A stretch of 17,173 nt of DNA from the NCBI GenBank assembly GCA_003526765.1, contig DPXZ01000060.1, positions 1-17,173 on the forward strand. Reading direction: 5' to 3'. A program made the translations under genes and the position numbers. Below, piece after piece: positions 5,786 to 13,275 of the stretch (positions are counted from its first letter, which is position 1; each line of letters opens with the position of its first letter). Under the pieces are notes generated by a model, which searched no databases, was not told the origin of the DNA, and worked only from the letters and a program-made list of their open reading frames with translations. This DNA comes from Fervidobacterium sp. (lineage in GTDB: Bacteria; Thermotogota; Thermotogae; Thermotogales; Fervidobacteriaceae).

Positions 5786-8380
5786 ATGGCGTTGAATTTG
5801 AAGAAGATGTTTGACAGAAATGAGATATTGATTAGAAGGGCAAGAAAATTAGTTGAGAAGATAAACGCTCTTGAAGACGATGTAAGAAATATGTCTTTTG
5901 GTGAAATGAGAAAATACATCGAAGAAGCAAAAGCCAAAGTCAGTGATGTTGGTGAGCTTGATGAACATCTTGTGCCAGTCTTTGCATATGTGCGTGAGGT
6001 TGCGAGAAGGACAATTGGTATGAGACCTTTCGATGTTCAACTTATTGGTGGGATGATTCTCCATCAGGGCAAGATAGCTGAAATGAGAACTGGAGAAGGT
6101 AAGACATTGGTCGCAACTTTACCGGTCGTCTTAAACTCGCTTATGAATCGAAATATCCACATGGTTACGGTGAACGATTACCTTGCAAAGAGAGATGCGA
6201 TGTGGATGGGGCCTATTTATCTATCACTAGGCCTTAGGGTTGGGATCATAAACACAAGCGGTAAGGCGTACGAGGTTGTTTGGAAGAACCCTGAAGATGC
6301 CCAGCGGGGATTAGAAGAAAACTATTGCGTTTGGCCAGAAGATTTCACTGGCGAGTTTCTTCCAGATGAAGCAAAGGTGCAAAGAGCTGTTGAAGCCTTT
6401 GAGGTAGATTTGAAGGAAGTGGACAAGAAGGAAGCGTATCGTTGCGATGTTACGTATGGTACAAACTCAGAATTTGGTTTCGACTATCTGAGAGACAATC
6501 TCGTCATATCTCTTGAAGATAAAGTACAGAACGGCCATTTCTATGCAATCGTCGATGAGGTCGATAGTATTTTGATAGATGAGGCGAGAACACCATTGAT
6601 TATAAGTGGCCCTTCGAAGAATAATGCAGGCGTTTACAAACAGTTCTTCCAACTCTCCAAGAGATTGGAGAGGGACAAACACTTCAAAGTAGATGAGGAG
6701 CACAGGACAGTCGTACTGACAGACGAAGGAATAGAGCATTTAGAGAAATTACTTGGTGTTGATAACCTTTATGATCCAGCGAATGTAAATACGATATACC
6801 ATATAACCAACTCTTTAAAAGCAATACATCTATTCAAGAAAGATGTGGATTATATGGTTTACAACGGTCAAGTGCTTATAGTTGATGAATTTACCGGTCG
6901 TGTACTACCAGGTCGTAGATACAGTGGTGGGTTGCATCAAGCCATAGAAGCAAAAGAAGGCGTTCCTATAAAAGAAGAGAGCATCACATATGCAACGATA
7001 ACTTATCAGAATTATTTCAGAATGTACGAAAAACTCGCTGGTATGACGGGGACGGCAAAGACGGAGGAAGAAGAATTCAGAGCCATATACGATATGGAAG
7101 TTGTCGTAATTCCAACGCACAAGACAATGATAAGGATTGATAGAGATGATCTGGTCTACAGAAATGTTGAAGAGAAATATAAGGCTATTGTTGCGGAAAT
7201 CAAAGCACGGTATGAAAAAGGTCAGCCTATTCTTGTTGGAACGACATCCATCGAAAAGAGTGAGAAATTAAGCGAGATGCTTAGACGTGAGAAGATACCT
7301 CACCAAGTGCTCAATGCCAAACACCACGAAAAAGAGGCGGAGATCATAGCTCAAGCAGGGCAAAAGGGTATGGTTACAATCGCTACAAATATGGCAGGTA
7401 GAGGTACGGATATAAAGCTCGGGCCCGGTGTGAAAGAACTTGGCGGTCTGCTTGTGATTGGTACAGAAAGACATGAAAGTAGAAGAATCGATAACCAATT
7501 GCGTGGAAGATCCGGGAGGCAAGGTGATCCTGGCGAGTCGATCTTTTATCTTTCCGTGGAAGATGACCTCATGAGAATATTCGGCGGTGATCGAATACAA
7601 AAGGTCATGGATATGGTGAAGATCGAACCTGGTCAACCGATATATCACCCACTCTTGACAAAATTAATTGAACAGGTTCAAAAGAAGGTTGAGGGTTTAA
7701 ACTTCTCGGCACGTAAATTTTTGCTAGAACTCGATAGCGTACTCGATATCCAAAGGAAGGCAATTTACGGATACAGAGATTACATACTTGAACATGACGT
7801 TGACAACTTTATCGAAGAGGCAATCGATAATTTCGTACAATCGCGTTTGGACGAATTCTGTTCTGAAATTGAGTGGAATAAGGAAGGTCTAAGGGATTCT
7901 CTAGCAATTGTGAAGGATTATGTGAAGATAAACGAGAATATCGATGATAAGGAAAGTTTGAAAAAGGATTTGGTAAACCAGATAAACACAGCATACGAGA
8001 TGAAAAAAGAAGAGTTCCAAGAAGATTTCGAACGTATTGCAAAATTCATAGTTTTGAGGGTAATAGACGAAAATTGGCGTGAATACTTAGATGAAGTTGA
8101 ACATGTTAAAGAGTCTGTTAGGCTAAGAAGTTACGGTCAAAAAGACCCAGTACTCGAGTTCAAGAAAGAGACATACGAAATGTTCAGCGATATGATGATG
8201 AGAACTTACGAACTTGCTGTATCGTATTTACTCAATCTTAGAAGAGTAGATAACAAAGCAGAGGAAGAATCGAAAAAGGAGCTTGCAAGAGTCAATACAA
8301 TTCACGACGATTTTAAGCTCGTTTCTGAAGAAAAGGATGAGAGTAAAAAGAAACCGAAGTTGAAGGTAAAACGCAATTGA
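5786..8380 (+). CDS. secA: Preprotein translocase ATPase SecA
   Basis: 864 aa, starting at ATG 5786 behind AAAGGAGG (5769-5776). SecA is the cytoplasmic/peripheral motor that pushes secretory preproteins through SecYEG using ATP. The Walker A loop is MRTGEGKT (100-107), the DEAD-like Walker B is DEVD (257-260), and the second nucleotide-binding fold has [13 protein letters not shown] (534-546) and the arginine-finger region [13 protein letters not shown] (571-583). The preprotein cross-linking domain is around 240-370, and the helical scaffold/wing region follows 610. An insert of roughly 55 residues (about 160-216, Glu/Asp rich) separates GIINTSG from [20 protein letters not shown] in NBD1; Thermotoga SecA also has a long segment here. 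The C-terminus is a lysine-rich tail without the usual Cys-rich zinc motif. It is expressed from its own leader after a terminator, with the CNB-like genes close behind. Confidence 0.98.
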   Translation: MALNLKKMFDRNEILIRRARKLVEKINALEDDVRNMSFGEMRKYIEEAKAKVSDVGELDEHLVPVFAYVREVARRTIGMRPFDVQLIGGMILHQGKIAEMRTGEGKTLVATLPVVLNSLMNRNIHMVTVNDYLAKRDAMWMGPIYLSLGLRVGIINTSGKAYEVVWKNPEDAQRGLEENYCVWPEDFTGEFLPDEAKVQRAVEAFEVDLKEVDKKEAYRCDVTYGTNSEFGFDYLRDNLVISLEDKVQNGHFYAIVDEVDSILIDEARTPLIISGPSKNNAGVYKQFFQLSKRLERDKHFKVDEEHRTVVLTDEGIEHLEKLLGVDNLYDPANVNTIYHITNSLKAIHLFKKDVDYMVYNGQVLIVDEFTGRVLPGRRYSGGLHQAIEAKEGVPIKEESITYATITYQNYFRMYEKLAGMTGTAKTEEEEFRAIYDMEVVVIPTHKTMIRIDRDDLVYRNVEEKYKAIVAEIKARYEKGQPILVGTTSIEKSEKLSEMLRREKIPHQVLNAKHHEKEAEIIAQAGQKGMVTIATNMAGRGTDIKLGPGVKELGGLLVIGTERHESRRIDNQLRGRSGRQGDPGESIFYLSVEDDLMRIFGGDRIQKVMDMVKIEPGQPIYHPLLTKLIEQVQKKVEGLNFSARKFLLELDSVLDIQRKAIYGYRDYILEHDVDNFIEEAIDNFVQSRLDEFCSEIEWNKEGLRDSLAIVKDYVKINENIDDKESLKKDLVNQINTAYEMKKEEFQEDFERIAKFIVLRVIDENWREYLDEVEHVKESVRLRSYGQKDPVLEFKKETYEMFSDMMMRTYELAVSYLLNLRRVDNKAEEESKKELARVNTIHDDFKLVSEEKDESKKKPKLKVKRN

Positions 8381-8429
8381 TCTACCAGTCTTATCCTTTT
8401 AATGTTGAGGTACTTGCAGAGGTGTTTGT

Positions 8430-9167
8430 ATGAAAGTTGAAGGTGTTATCTTTAGATCTGGTGAGGTGCCAAAGAGTCTATTTAAAATAGTTTCCGGTAC
8501 AGTCCGCGAGACAAGGAATAAGACATATCATGACCTTGTTTCAGGTGATTATGTTGCACTGCTTGAGTATCTGCTTGAAGAACCTATTCAAGAGAATGTG
8601 GTTTCAACTGAGGAAACAGAGATCGTTGAAACTAATTGGGAGGACGAATATTTCGAAATCATCAAGAAAATAGTCTCGCTGAGAAAGGTAATAACTGAAT
8701 CTTCAATTGACTTAAATAGAATAGTGCTTGATGACTTCAATTTTGGGGGTACCGATATAGACGAATATCTTCAACAAGTTGAAGCACTTCTAACTTTATC
8801 TGCAGGTGAATTACCCGATGACAAAAAAGAGGCGTTAAATCTTATAGAGGGGCTTGATGATGAGAAGATATTGACGAAGGTGAATTTAGTTAGGAAGTTC
8901 ATTGAGAAATTTCCACTCGAAGAGGAAGGCGCAAGACTTTTAATAGAGACAGCGGCAAAAGTATACATAGTGCTTAACGATAGATACATTGCGAAATCAT
9001 TCTTGAAGAAGGTCCTCTTATGCTATTCAGATATGCCAGAGTATTGTTATGAGGCAATTAAAACGTTGCAAGGTATATACAAAGATGAAGGTAATATCAT
9101 CTGGAGAAGATATGAAAAGATAGCAAAGATATTAGAGGTGGAATTGCGTGGAAACGATGGAATTTGA
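8430..9167 (+). CDS. CNB-like N-terminal domain plus TPR-like helical protein
   Basis: 245 aa, starting at ATG 8430 behind GAGGTG (8419-8424), 49 nt after secA with no terminator between. Residues ~1-68 resemble a shortened CNB beta roll (FRSGEVPKSLFKIVSGTVRE, then ALLEYL and a TEETEIVET strand) with no intact phosphate-binding cassette. The GEVP turn matches the first domain of the regulator at 281-1492. Residues ~70-240 are predicted all-helical; part of it (around 170-235) reads like TPR/HAT repeats. There is no signal peptide or membrane segment. It overlaps the next gene by 20 nt, so the pair is translationally coupled and the products may work together. The pair has the CNB-helical-CNB order of the upstream regulator without its DNA-binding end. 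The function is not known; a protein-interaction or sensory scaffold is the most I can suggest. Confidence 0.65.
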   Translation: MKVEGVIFRSGEVPKSLFKIVSGTVRETRNKTYHDLVSGDYVALLEYLLEEPIQENVVSTEETEIVETNWEDEYFEIIKKIVSLRKVITESSIDLNRIVLDDFNFGGTDIDEYLQQVEALLTLSAGELPDDKKEALNLIEGLDDEKILTKVNLVRKFIEKFPLEEEGARLLIETAAKVYIVLNDRYIAKSFLKKVLLCYSDMPEYCYEAIKTLQGIYKDEGNIIWRRYEKIAKILEVELRGNDGI

Positions 9168-9471
9168 ATCAGGTCAAGATATTACAAAAGATGGTGAAAA
9201 GGGAGAGTACGTATACATATTGAAATCTGGAAGAGTAAAGATCACTTTGGGCCTCTATGAATTTGTCGTAGATGGTGGAGGCCCTGAGGTCTTTGGCTTG
9301 GAATCACTTGTTGGAGAAAACTATACAGAAACCTGTACTGCTTTGGAAAATTCAAAGGTAATACGCTGTAGCAGTAGTGAGTTTATGGAAATTTATGGAA
9401 AGACTGAAGTTGGTAAGAAAGCGCTTGAAAGCTTTATGAGAAGAACTGCTAAAGTACTTGGTTGGATTTGA
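9148..9471 (+). CDS. Single-domain cyclic-nucleotide-binding-like protein
   Basis: 107 aa from GTG 9148, with GAGGTGG (9135-9141) six nt upstream; ATG 9157 is an alternative. The whole protein is one CNB/cupin-like roll: FESGQDITKDGEKGEYVYIL, a SGRVKI strand, then EVFGLESLVGENYTETCTAL in place of the cassette. The canonical FGE...PR-A-T pattern is altered (FGLESL, and no arginine before TCTAL), so cAMP-type binding is doubtful. There is no helix-turn-helix, so it should not bind DNA alone. It overlaps the preceding helical gene by 20 nt in another frame. Together they may be a split version of the two-CNB protein at 281-1492. Its stop codon lies inside the -35 box of the next promoter. Confidence 0.7.
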   Translation: METMEFESGQDITKDGEKGEYVYILKSGRVKITLGLYEFVVDGGGPEVFGLESLVGENYTETCTALENSKVIRCSSSEFMEIYGKTEVGKKALESFMRRTAKVLGWI

Positions 9472-9495
9472 CACTGTACTTTTAGAGAATAAAAT
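9468..9495 (+). promoter_or_regulatory. Promoter of the mce-mmdADC operon
   Basis: TTGACA (9468-9473), a 16-nt spacer and TAAAAT (9490-9495) predict a start near 9502. The -35 box contains the stop codon of the preceding CNB gene (9469-9471). The leader to the mce start would be about 130 nt. A second weaker pair, TTGATC (9543-9548) and TAATAT (9565-9570), could be an alternative start. Confidence 0.65.
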
Positions 9496-9502
9496 AAATA
9501 TA

Positions 9503-9524
9503 GTACGTACAATAGGTGACGTAC
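9503..9524 (+). promoter_or_regulatory. Inverted repeat at the mce transcription start (possible operator)
   Basis: GTACGT (9503-9508) and ACGTAC (9519-9524) are perfect inverted half-sites 10 nt apart, covering about +2 to +23 of the predicted transcript. This spacing suits a dimeric repressor, or a weak RNA hairpin. The regulator is unknown. Confidence 0.35.
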
Positions 9525-9630
9525 ATGTAATTTGTCTTATTGTTGATCTGCTAGTGATTGCGTCTAATATCGTGCCTAATATTTTTATATATGAAATATA
9601 TGGATGAGAGATGAAAAGGGGGCTGATTTT

Positions 9631-10038
9631 GTGCATACGAATAAGATCGACCACATTGGTATAGCAGTAAAGAATGCTCAAGAAAGATTGAAATTTTATG
9701 AGACCTTCCTTGGCTTGCAAGTTTCAGAAATTGAAGAACTACCAGACAGAGGGTTAAGGGTGTATCTTATAAAAGTTGGTGACACTCGTATCGAGTTGCT
9801 TGAACCGATGAACGATAATTCCGAAGTCTCAGGTTTTCTAGAGAAAAAGGGAGAAGGTATACACCACATTGCATTCAATGTATCAGAAATCAATGAGGCT
9901 GTCAAGTTGGCTAGAGAAAATGGTATACAGCCATTATCTGAAGAACCAAAGCTCGGTGCTGGGAATACAAGGGTGCTTTTCCTACATCCAAAAACGACTG
10001 GTGGTGTGCTTGTAGAACTTGTGGAAGGCGGCCATTGA
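9631..10038 (+). CDS. mce: Methylmalonyl-CoA epimerase (VOC superfamily)
   Basis: 135 aa from GTG 9631, preferred because AAAAGGGGG (9614-9622) sits 8 nt upstream and the length then equals the family norm; ATG 9604 would add nine residues and has no such site. The enzyme interconverts (R)- and (S)-methylmalonyl-CoA between the B12 mutase and the decarboxylase. Two beta-alpha-beta-beta-beta modules are visible. Expected metal ligands are H8 (KIDHIGIAV), E55 (TRIELLEP), H79 (GIHHIAFNV) and E129 (VLVELVE). The glycine-rich loop KLGAGNTRVLFLHPK precedes the last strands. It is the first gene of the decarboxylase operon; mmdA follows after 66 nt. Confidence 0.95.
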   Translation: MHTNKIDHIGIAVKNAQERLKFYETFLGLQVSEIEELPDRGLRVYLIKVGDTRIELLEPMNDNSEVSGFLEKKGEGIHHIAFNVSEINEAVKLARENGIQPLSEEPKLGAGNTRVLFLHPKTTGGVLVELVEGGH

Positions 10039-10104
10039 AGATATTCAAAGATATTTGTATGATGCTGTTGATAAACCAACAAAATAGTGAGGGGAGTGAA
10101 ATAG

Positions 10105-11643
10105 ATGGATGAGTTGATACAAAGGTTGCACGAACTAGAAAAGAAGATAGAACTTGGCGGTGGACAGGATAAAATCGAAAAGCAACACAGTGAAGGGAAA
10201 TTGACTGCAAGGGAAAGATTGGAACTCTTGTTCGACCCCGGTACTTTTGAAGAAGTCGACAAGTTCGTCGAACACAGAAATACGGCGTTTGGTTTGGATA
10301 AAATGGAGCTTCCAGCAGATGGTGTTGTCACGGGTATAGGGAAAGTCAATGGCAGACCCGTTGCTGCATTTTCGCAGGATTTTACAGTTAGAGGTGGATC
10401 ACTCGGCGAGATGCATGCAAAGAAGATCATGAAAGTTATGGATTTGGCATTGAAGATGGGGATACCTCTTATTGGTATAAACGACTCTGGCGGTGCAAGA
10501 ATCCAAGAAGGTGTAGATTCCCTCTATGGTTATGGTGAAATTTTCTTCAGAAACACTATTGCTTCAGGGGTTATACCTCAGATCACTGTGATCGCAGGTC
10601 CATGTGCTGGTGGCGCTGTTTATTCTCCAGCAATAACAGATTTTGTCGTAATGGTAGATAAGACTGCACAGATGTTTATCACAGGTCCAGATGTTGTAAA
10701 AGCGGTCACTCGTGAGGATATATCTAAAGAGGATTTAGGTGGTGCATACGTACACAATTCAAAGAGTGGGAATGCTCAATTTTTGGCAACGGATGATAGA
10801 CACGCAATGGAGATAGTAAAGAAACTTCTTTCCTACATTCCAGAAAACAACATGGAAGAGCCCGCTTGTGAGGAATCTTTTAGCGCGCCAGCTATTGAGG
10901 ATATACATACCATAGTGCCAGTTGATTCAAAAAAGGGATTCGATGTAAAAGAAGTTATCAAAAGAGTTGTTGACGATGGTACATTTTTCGAAGTGCACGA
11001 ACACTTTGCAACGAACATTGTAACGGGATTTGCGAGAATAAATGGTAGGTCGGTTGGGATCATTGCAAATCAACCGAACGTCTTGGCAGGTGTACTCGAT
11101 ATAGACTCATCGGACAAAGCAGCGAGGTTCATAAGATTTTTGGATGCATTCAATATACCAATCATTACATTCGTCGATACACCCGGATACCTACCGGGAG
11201 TAAAGCAAGAACATGGTGGAATCATCAGACATGGTGCCAAATTGCTCTATGCTTACAGTGAGGCAACTGTATCGAAAATCACCATCATTTTGAGGAAGGC
11301 ATACGGTGGTGCATATATTGCTATGGGAAGTAAACACCTTGGAGCAGATTTTGTTGCTGCTTGGCCAACCGCCGAAATTGCAGTTATGGGGCCAGATGGA
11401 GCGGCGAACATAATATTTAAGAAAGAAATAGATAGCTCACAGAATCCCGAAGAAACGAGAAAACAGAAGATAGAAGAATACAGAGAAGCTTTTGCAAATC
11501 CTTACGTAGCGGCCTCCAGAGGTTACGTGGATGCCGTGATCGACCCGAGAGAGACAAGGAATTGGATAGAGAAGGCATTAGAATATTCGGAAACCAAAGT
11601 CGAAGCACGTCCAAAGAAAAAGCACGGTAATATACCACTATAA
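10105..11643 (+). CDS. mmdA: Methylmalonyl-CoA decarboxylase alpha subunit (carboxyltransferase)
   Basis: 512 aa, starting at ATG 10105 behind GAGGGGAGTG. A cytoplasmic carboxyltransferase of the crotonase fold: it moves the carboxyl group of (S)-methylmalonyl-CoA to biotin on the carrier protein, leaving propionyl-CoA. N-half marks are QHSEGKLTARERLELLFDPG, GGSLGEMHAKKI, NDSGGARIQEGVDSLYGYGE and GPCAGGAVYSPAITDFVVMV, which build the acyl-CoA oxyanion hole. C-half marks are GVLDIDSSDKAARFIRFLDA, TFVDTPGYLPGVKQEHGG and AYGGAYIAMGSKHLGAD. PccB of propionyl-CoA carboxylase is very similar. The decarboxylase reading is chosen because a membrane delta subunit and carrier follow, a beta subunit is nearby, and no biotin carboxylase is present. 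The predicted order with neighbours is alpha-delta-gamma. Confidence 0.92.
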   Translation: MDELIQRLHELEKKIELGGGQDKIEKQHSEGKLTARERLELLFDPGTFEEVDKFVEHRNTAFGLDKMELPADGVVTGIGKVNGRPVAAFSQDFTVRGGSLGEMHAKKIMKVMDLALKMGIPLIGINDSGGARIQEGVDSLYGYGEIFFRNTIASGVIPQITVIAGPCAGGAVYSPAITDFVVMVDKTAQMFITGPDVVKAVTREDISKEDLGGAYVHNSKSGNAQFLATDDRHAMEIVKKLLSYIPENNMEEPACEESFSAPAIEDIHTIVPVDSKKGFDVKEVIKRVVDDGTFFEVHEHFATNIVTGFARINGRSVGIIANQPNVLAGVLDIDSSDKAARFIRFLDAFNIPIITFVDTPGYLPGVKQEHGGIIRHGAKLLYAYSEATVSKITIILRKAYGGAYIAMGSKHLGADFVAAWPTAEIAVMGPDGAANIIFKKEIDSSQNPEETRKQKIEEYREAFANPYVAASRGYVDAVIDPRETRNWIEKALEYSETKVEARPKKKHGNIPL

Positions 11644-11705
11644 CTTATTGCAAATAGTCTCTAACCTACAATCAATACATTTTGTAGACAATTTGAGGTG
11701 AGATG

Positions 11706-12092
11706 ATGAACGAACCAAATGAGATTGTTGTTTTCATAGTAGGTATAACGACAGTACTTGTAATATTTGTGATATTGTATTCCATATTCAGACTCATGGC
11801 ACTTTTTTCGTCCGGAAGTAACAGAAAGATAAGGACACCTTCTTCTGGGCAAGAGAAGTTACCATCTGAGCTGACGGAGAGTACAGCACAGCAAAATGGT
11901 AACGTTGAACTTTATGCATCTGAAGAAGAAATAGCTGCTGTATTTGCCGCAATTTACACTGTCATGGGTGATGATGTGACAGTAAGATCAATATACAGAA
12001 AAGGAAACGCTCGTAGTACCAATAGCACCAAGGGGCAAAGAGATTGGGTCGAATGGAGAAATCATGGATGGAGAGGTGGAAATAGATGGTAA
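11706..12092 (+). CDS. mmdD: Decarboxylase delta subunit (OadG family), membrane anchor
   Basis: 128 aa from ATG 11706, which is 5 nt after GAGGTG (11695-11700); an ATG directly before it (11703) is too close to the site. One N-terminal membrane helix (about residues 7-30, IVVFIVGITTVLVIFVILYS) is followed by a polar linker and a short conserved stretch, SEEEIAAVFAAIYTVMG (72-88), typical of OadG/MmdD. In related pumps this subunit holds the complex together at the membrane. The Trp- and Arg-rich end (RDWVEWRNHGWRGGNRW) is striking. It overlaps mmdC by 7 nt. Small OadG proteins are poorly conserved, so the call leans on the neighbours. Confidence 0.85.
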   Translation: MNEPNEIVVFIVGITTVLVIFVILYSIFRLMALFSSGSNRKIRTPSSGQEKLPSELTESTAQQNGNVELYASEEEIAAVFAAIYTVMGDDVTVRSIYRKGNARSTNSTKGQRDWVEWRNHGWRGGNRW

Positions 12093-12517
12093 GAAAATTC
12101 ACAGTTAGAGTTAACGGTAAAGAGTACGTTGTAGAAGTCGAAGAAGTGGGTGGTTCATCTGTTCAAGTACAACAAAAACAGTCAGAAACGCCAGTTGCTC
12201 CAGTAAGCGCTCCAGCCCCCGTGACAAGGCAAGAACCGGTACAGCAAGTAAAAGAAGAGAATGTAAAACCTGTGGAACAACCATCAGTATCAAGTAGCTC
12301 AGCCAGTGCAAAGATAGTTGCTCCAATGTCTGGCGTCATACTGAAAATCTTGGTTAGTACAGGACAAAAAGTCGAATATGGTCAGAAACTCCTCATTTTG
12401 GAAGCAATGAAGATGGAGAACGATATTGTTTCAGATAAACCTGGTATCGTAAAGAGCATAAAGGTCAAAGAAGGAGAAACGGTCGATACTGGCGATGTTC
12501 TTGTAGAACTCGAGTAA
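12086..12517 (+). CDS. mmdC: Biotin carboxyl carrier subunit (gamma) of methylmalonyl-CoA decarboxylase
   Basis: 143 aa, starting at ATG 12086 with GAGAGGTGG upstream, inside the end of mmdD. An N-terminal strand region (KFTVRVNGKEYVVEVEE, 4-20) is followed by a flexible Pro/Val/Gln/Ser-rich linker (about 25-74) and a biotinyl domain (75-143). The biotin-accepting lysine is K109 in EAMKMEN, in the hairpin between KILVSTGQKVEYGQKLLIL and VSDKPGIVKSIKVKEGETV. The carrier swings between the alpha carboxyltransferase and the membrane beta subunit. The linker resembles the mobile Pro/Ala linkers of other carriers. It is the last gene of the operon, followed by a structured tail and a terminator. 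Confidence 0.95.
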   Translation: MVRKFTVRVNGKEYVVEVEEVGGSSVQVQQKQSETPVAPVSAPAPVTRQEPVQQVKEENVKPVEQPSVSSSSASAKIVAPMSGVILKILVSTGQKVEYGQKLLILEAMKMENDIVSDKPGIVKSIKVKEGETVDTGDVLVELE

Positions 12518-12529
12518 TTTTCAATGTTT

Positions 12530-12592
12530 TGAGTGAATGAATGAGATTGAATAATTACGAATAACTACGAATAATATGTAACTCATTACTCA
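12530..12592 (+). repeat. Triple 10-bp repeat enclosed by nested inverted repeats in the mmdC 3' region
   Basis: GAATAATTAC (12549-12558), GAATAACTAC (12559-12568) and GAATAATATG (12569-12578) are tandem near-copies. They sit in the loop of two stacked stems: TGAGT (12530-12534) with ACTCA (12588-12592), and AATGAG (12540-12545) with CTCATT (12582-12587). A 5-nt bulge separates the stems on the 5' side. The function is unknown; it could be a 3'-UTR structure or slippage product. Confidence 0.5.
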
Positions 12593-12605
12593 GATTATTA
12601 ATTAC

Positions 12606-12648
12606 AAAAACAGAAGGTGGTAATCATTTTACTACCTTCTGTTTTTTC
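12606..12648 (+). terminator. Rho-independent terminator of the mce-mmdADC operon
   Basis: ACAGAAGGTGGT (12610-12621) pairs with ACTACCTTCTGT (12631-12642), with one G-T pair and a 9-nt loop, then T's to 12647. The A's before the stem extend it against the T-run. Confidence 0.92.
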
Positions 12649-12774
12649 ACACGACAGTCAAGGAATATGCGAGAATGGACAGGATAATCAATATGTCAAA
12701 GCAGATACTCAAGATATGTCTTGTTTATTTACGATTGTTAATAGGTTCTGATATTTGGTACTATTAGGAACTGT

Positions 12775-12802
12775 TTGAAATTGAAAGCTGCGGTGATAAA
12801 AT
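12775..12802 (+). promoter_or_regulatory. Promoter of the mutase-meaB operon
   Basis: TTGAAA (12775-12780), a 16-nt spacer and TAAAAT (12797-12802), with a TG extension (TGATAAAAT from 12794). The predicted start is near 12809, leaving a leader of about 60 nt. The near-palindrome at 12710-12723 lies upstream and could be an operator. Confidence 0.65.
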
Positions 12803-12867
12803 AAATAGTACACAAGTAAACAGTGAGAAGAAAATACATCAATCGATATGTTGAGAGGTGATTTTTG

Positions 12868-13275
12868 ATGGGGAGCAGAAAGATTAGAGTACTTATCGCA
12901 AAACCAGGTCTTGATGGTCACGACAGAGGTGCAAAAGTTGTGGCACGTGGTCTTAGAGATGCGGGCATGGAGGTCATTTACACAGGATTGAGGCAGACGC
13001 CGGAAGAGATAGTAAGAGCTGCCATGCAAGAAGATGTTGATATGATTGGTTTATCTATCCTCTCGGGTGCGCATATGAGCGTTTGTAAAAGGATCTTAGA
13101 ACTGATGGATCAACACCAATTCCACGTTCCAATCTTTGTCGGTGGAATCATTCCTGCAGATGATGGCGAACAGTTGATGAAAATGGGGATTGCAGCAGTC
13201 TTCGGCCCAGGTACTCCAATATCTGATATTGTTAGTAAGGTGGAAGAGATTGTTGGACAAAAGGTAAGTGAGTGA
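12868..13275 (+). CDS. mcmB: Methylmalonyl-CoA mutase small subunit, cobalamin-binding
   Basis: 135 aa from ATG 12868, seven nt after GAGAGGTG (12853-12860); a TTG one codon earlier is possible. It is a stand-alone B12-binding Rossmann domain equivalent to the C-terminal part of one-chain methylmalonyl-CoA mutases. Marks are [20 protein letters not shown] (12-31), where H18 of DxHxxG should be the lower cobalt ligand, [10 protein letters not shown] around residue 65, and VGGIIPADD near residue 91. With a large TIM-barrel subunit it interconverts succinyl-CoA and (R)-methylmalonyl-CoA. That subunit is not in the window. Other acyl-CoA mutases (for example isobutyryl-CoA mutase) use very similar small subunits; the Mmd and epimerase genes favour methylmalonyl-CoA. 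It overlaps meaB by 4 nt. Confidence 0.9.
   Translation: MGSRKIRVLIAKPGLDGHDRGAKVVARGLRDAGMEVIYTGLRQTPEEIVRAAMQEDVDMIGLSILSGAHMSVCKRILELMDQHQFHVPIFVGGIIPADDGEQLMKMGIAAVFGPGTPISDIVSKVEEIVGQKVSE

Larger units (their letters stand above)
12518..12867. other. 350-nt intergenic region between mmdC and the mutase operon
   Basis: No coding sequence is supported here. It holds the repeat structure (12530-12592), the terminator (12606-12648), a near-palindrome CAAGATATGTCTTG (12710-12723) and the mutase promoter (12775-12802). In 12650-12770 I see nothing else recognisable. Confidence 0.7.

Noticed and set aside
7268..7648. 126-codon minus-strand frame inside secA
   Set aside because: It lies fully antisense to the conserved second nucleotide-binding fold of SecA and has no recognisable features.
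9148..9167. Frameshift (broken single gene) between the 245-aa and 107-aa CNB-like proteins
   Set aside because: The second gene has its own well-spaced ribosome binding site and GTG start, and both products are intact domains, so two coupled genes are more likely. A sequencing frameshift cannot be fully excluded.
9696..10430. Long minus-strand open frame (244 codons) across mce and mmdA
   Set aside because: It is antisense to two clearly conserved genes, is Ser/Pro/Thr rich as expected from reverse-strand reading, and shows no family motif.
10105..11643. Propionyl-CoA carboxylase beta chain
   Set aside because: Sequence alone does not separate it well from MmdA, but the OadG-type and membrane beta subunits, and the lack of a biotin carboxylase, point to the Na+-pumping decarboxylase.
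12549..12578. CRISPR-like repeats
   Set aside because: The units are only 10 bp, directly adjacent and without spacers; no cas gene is present.
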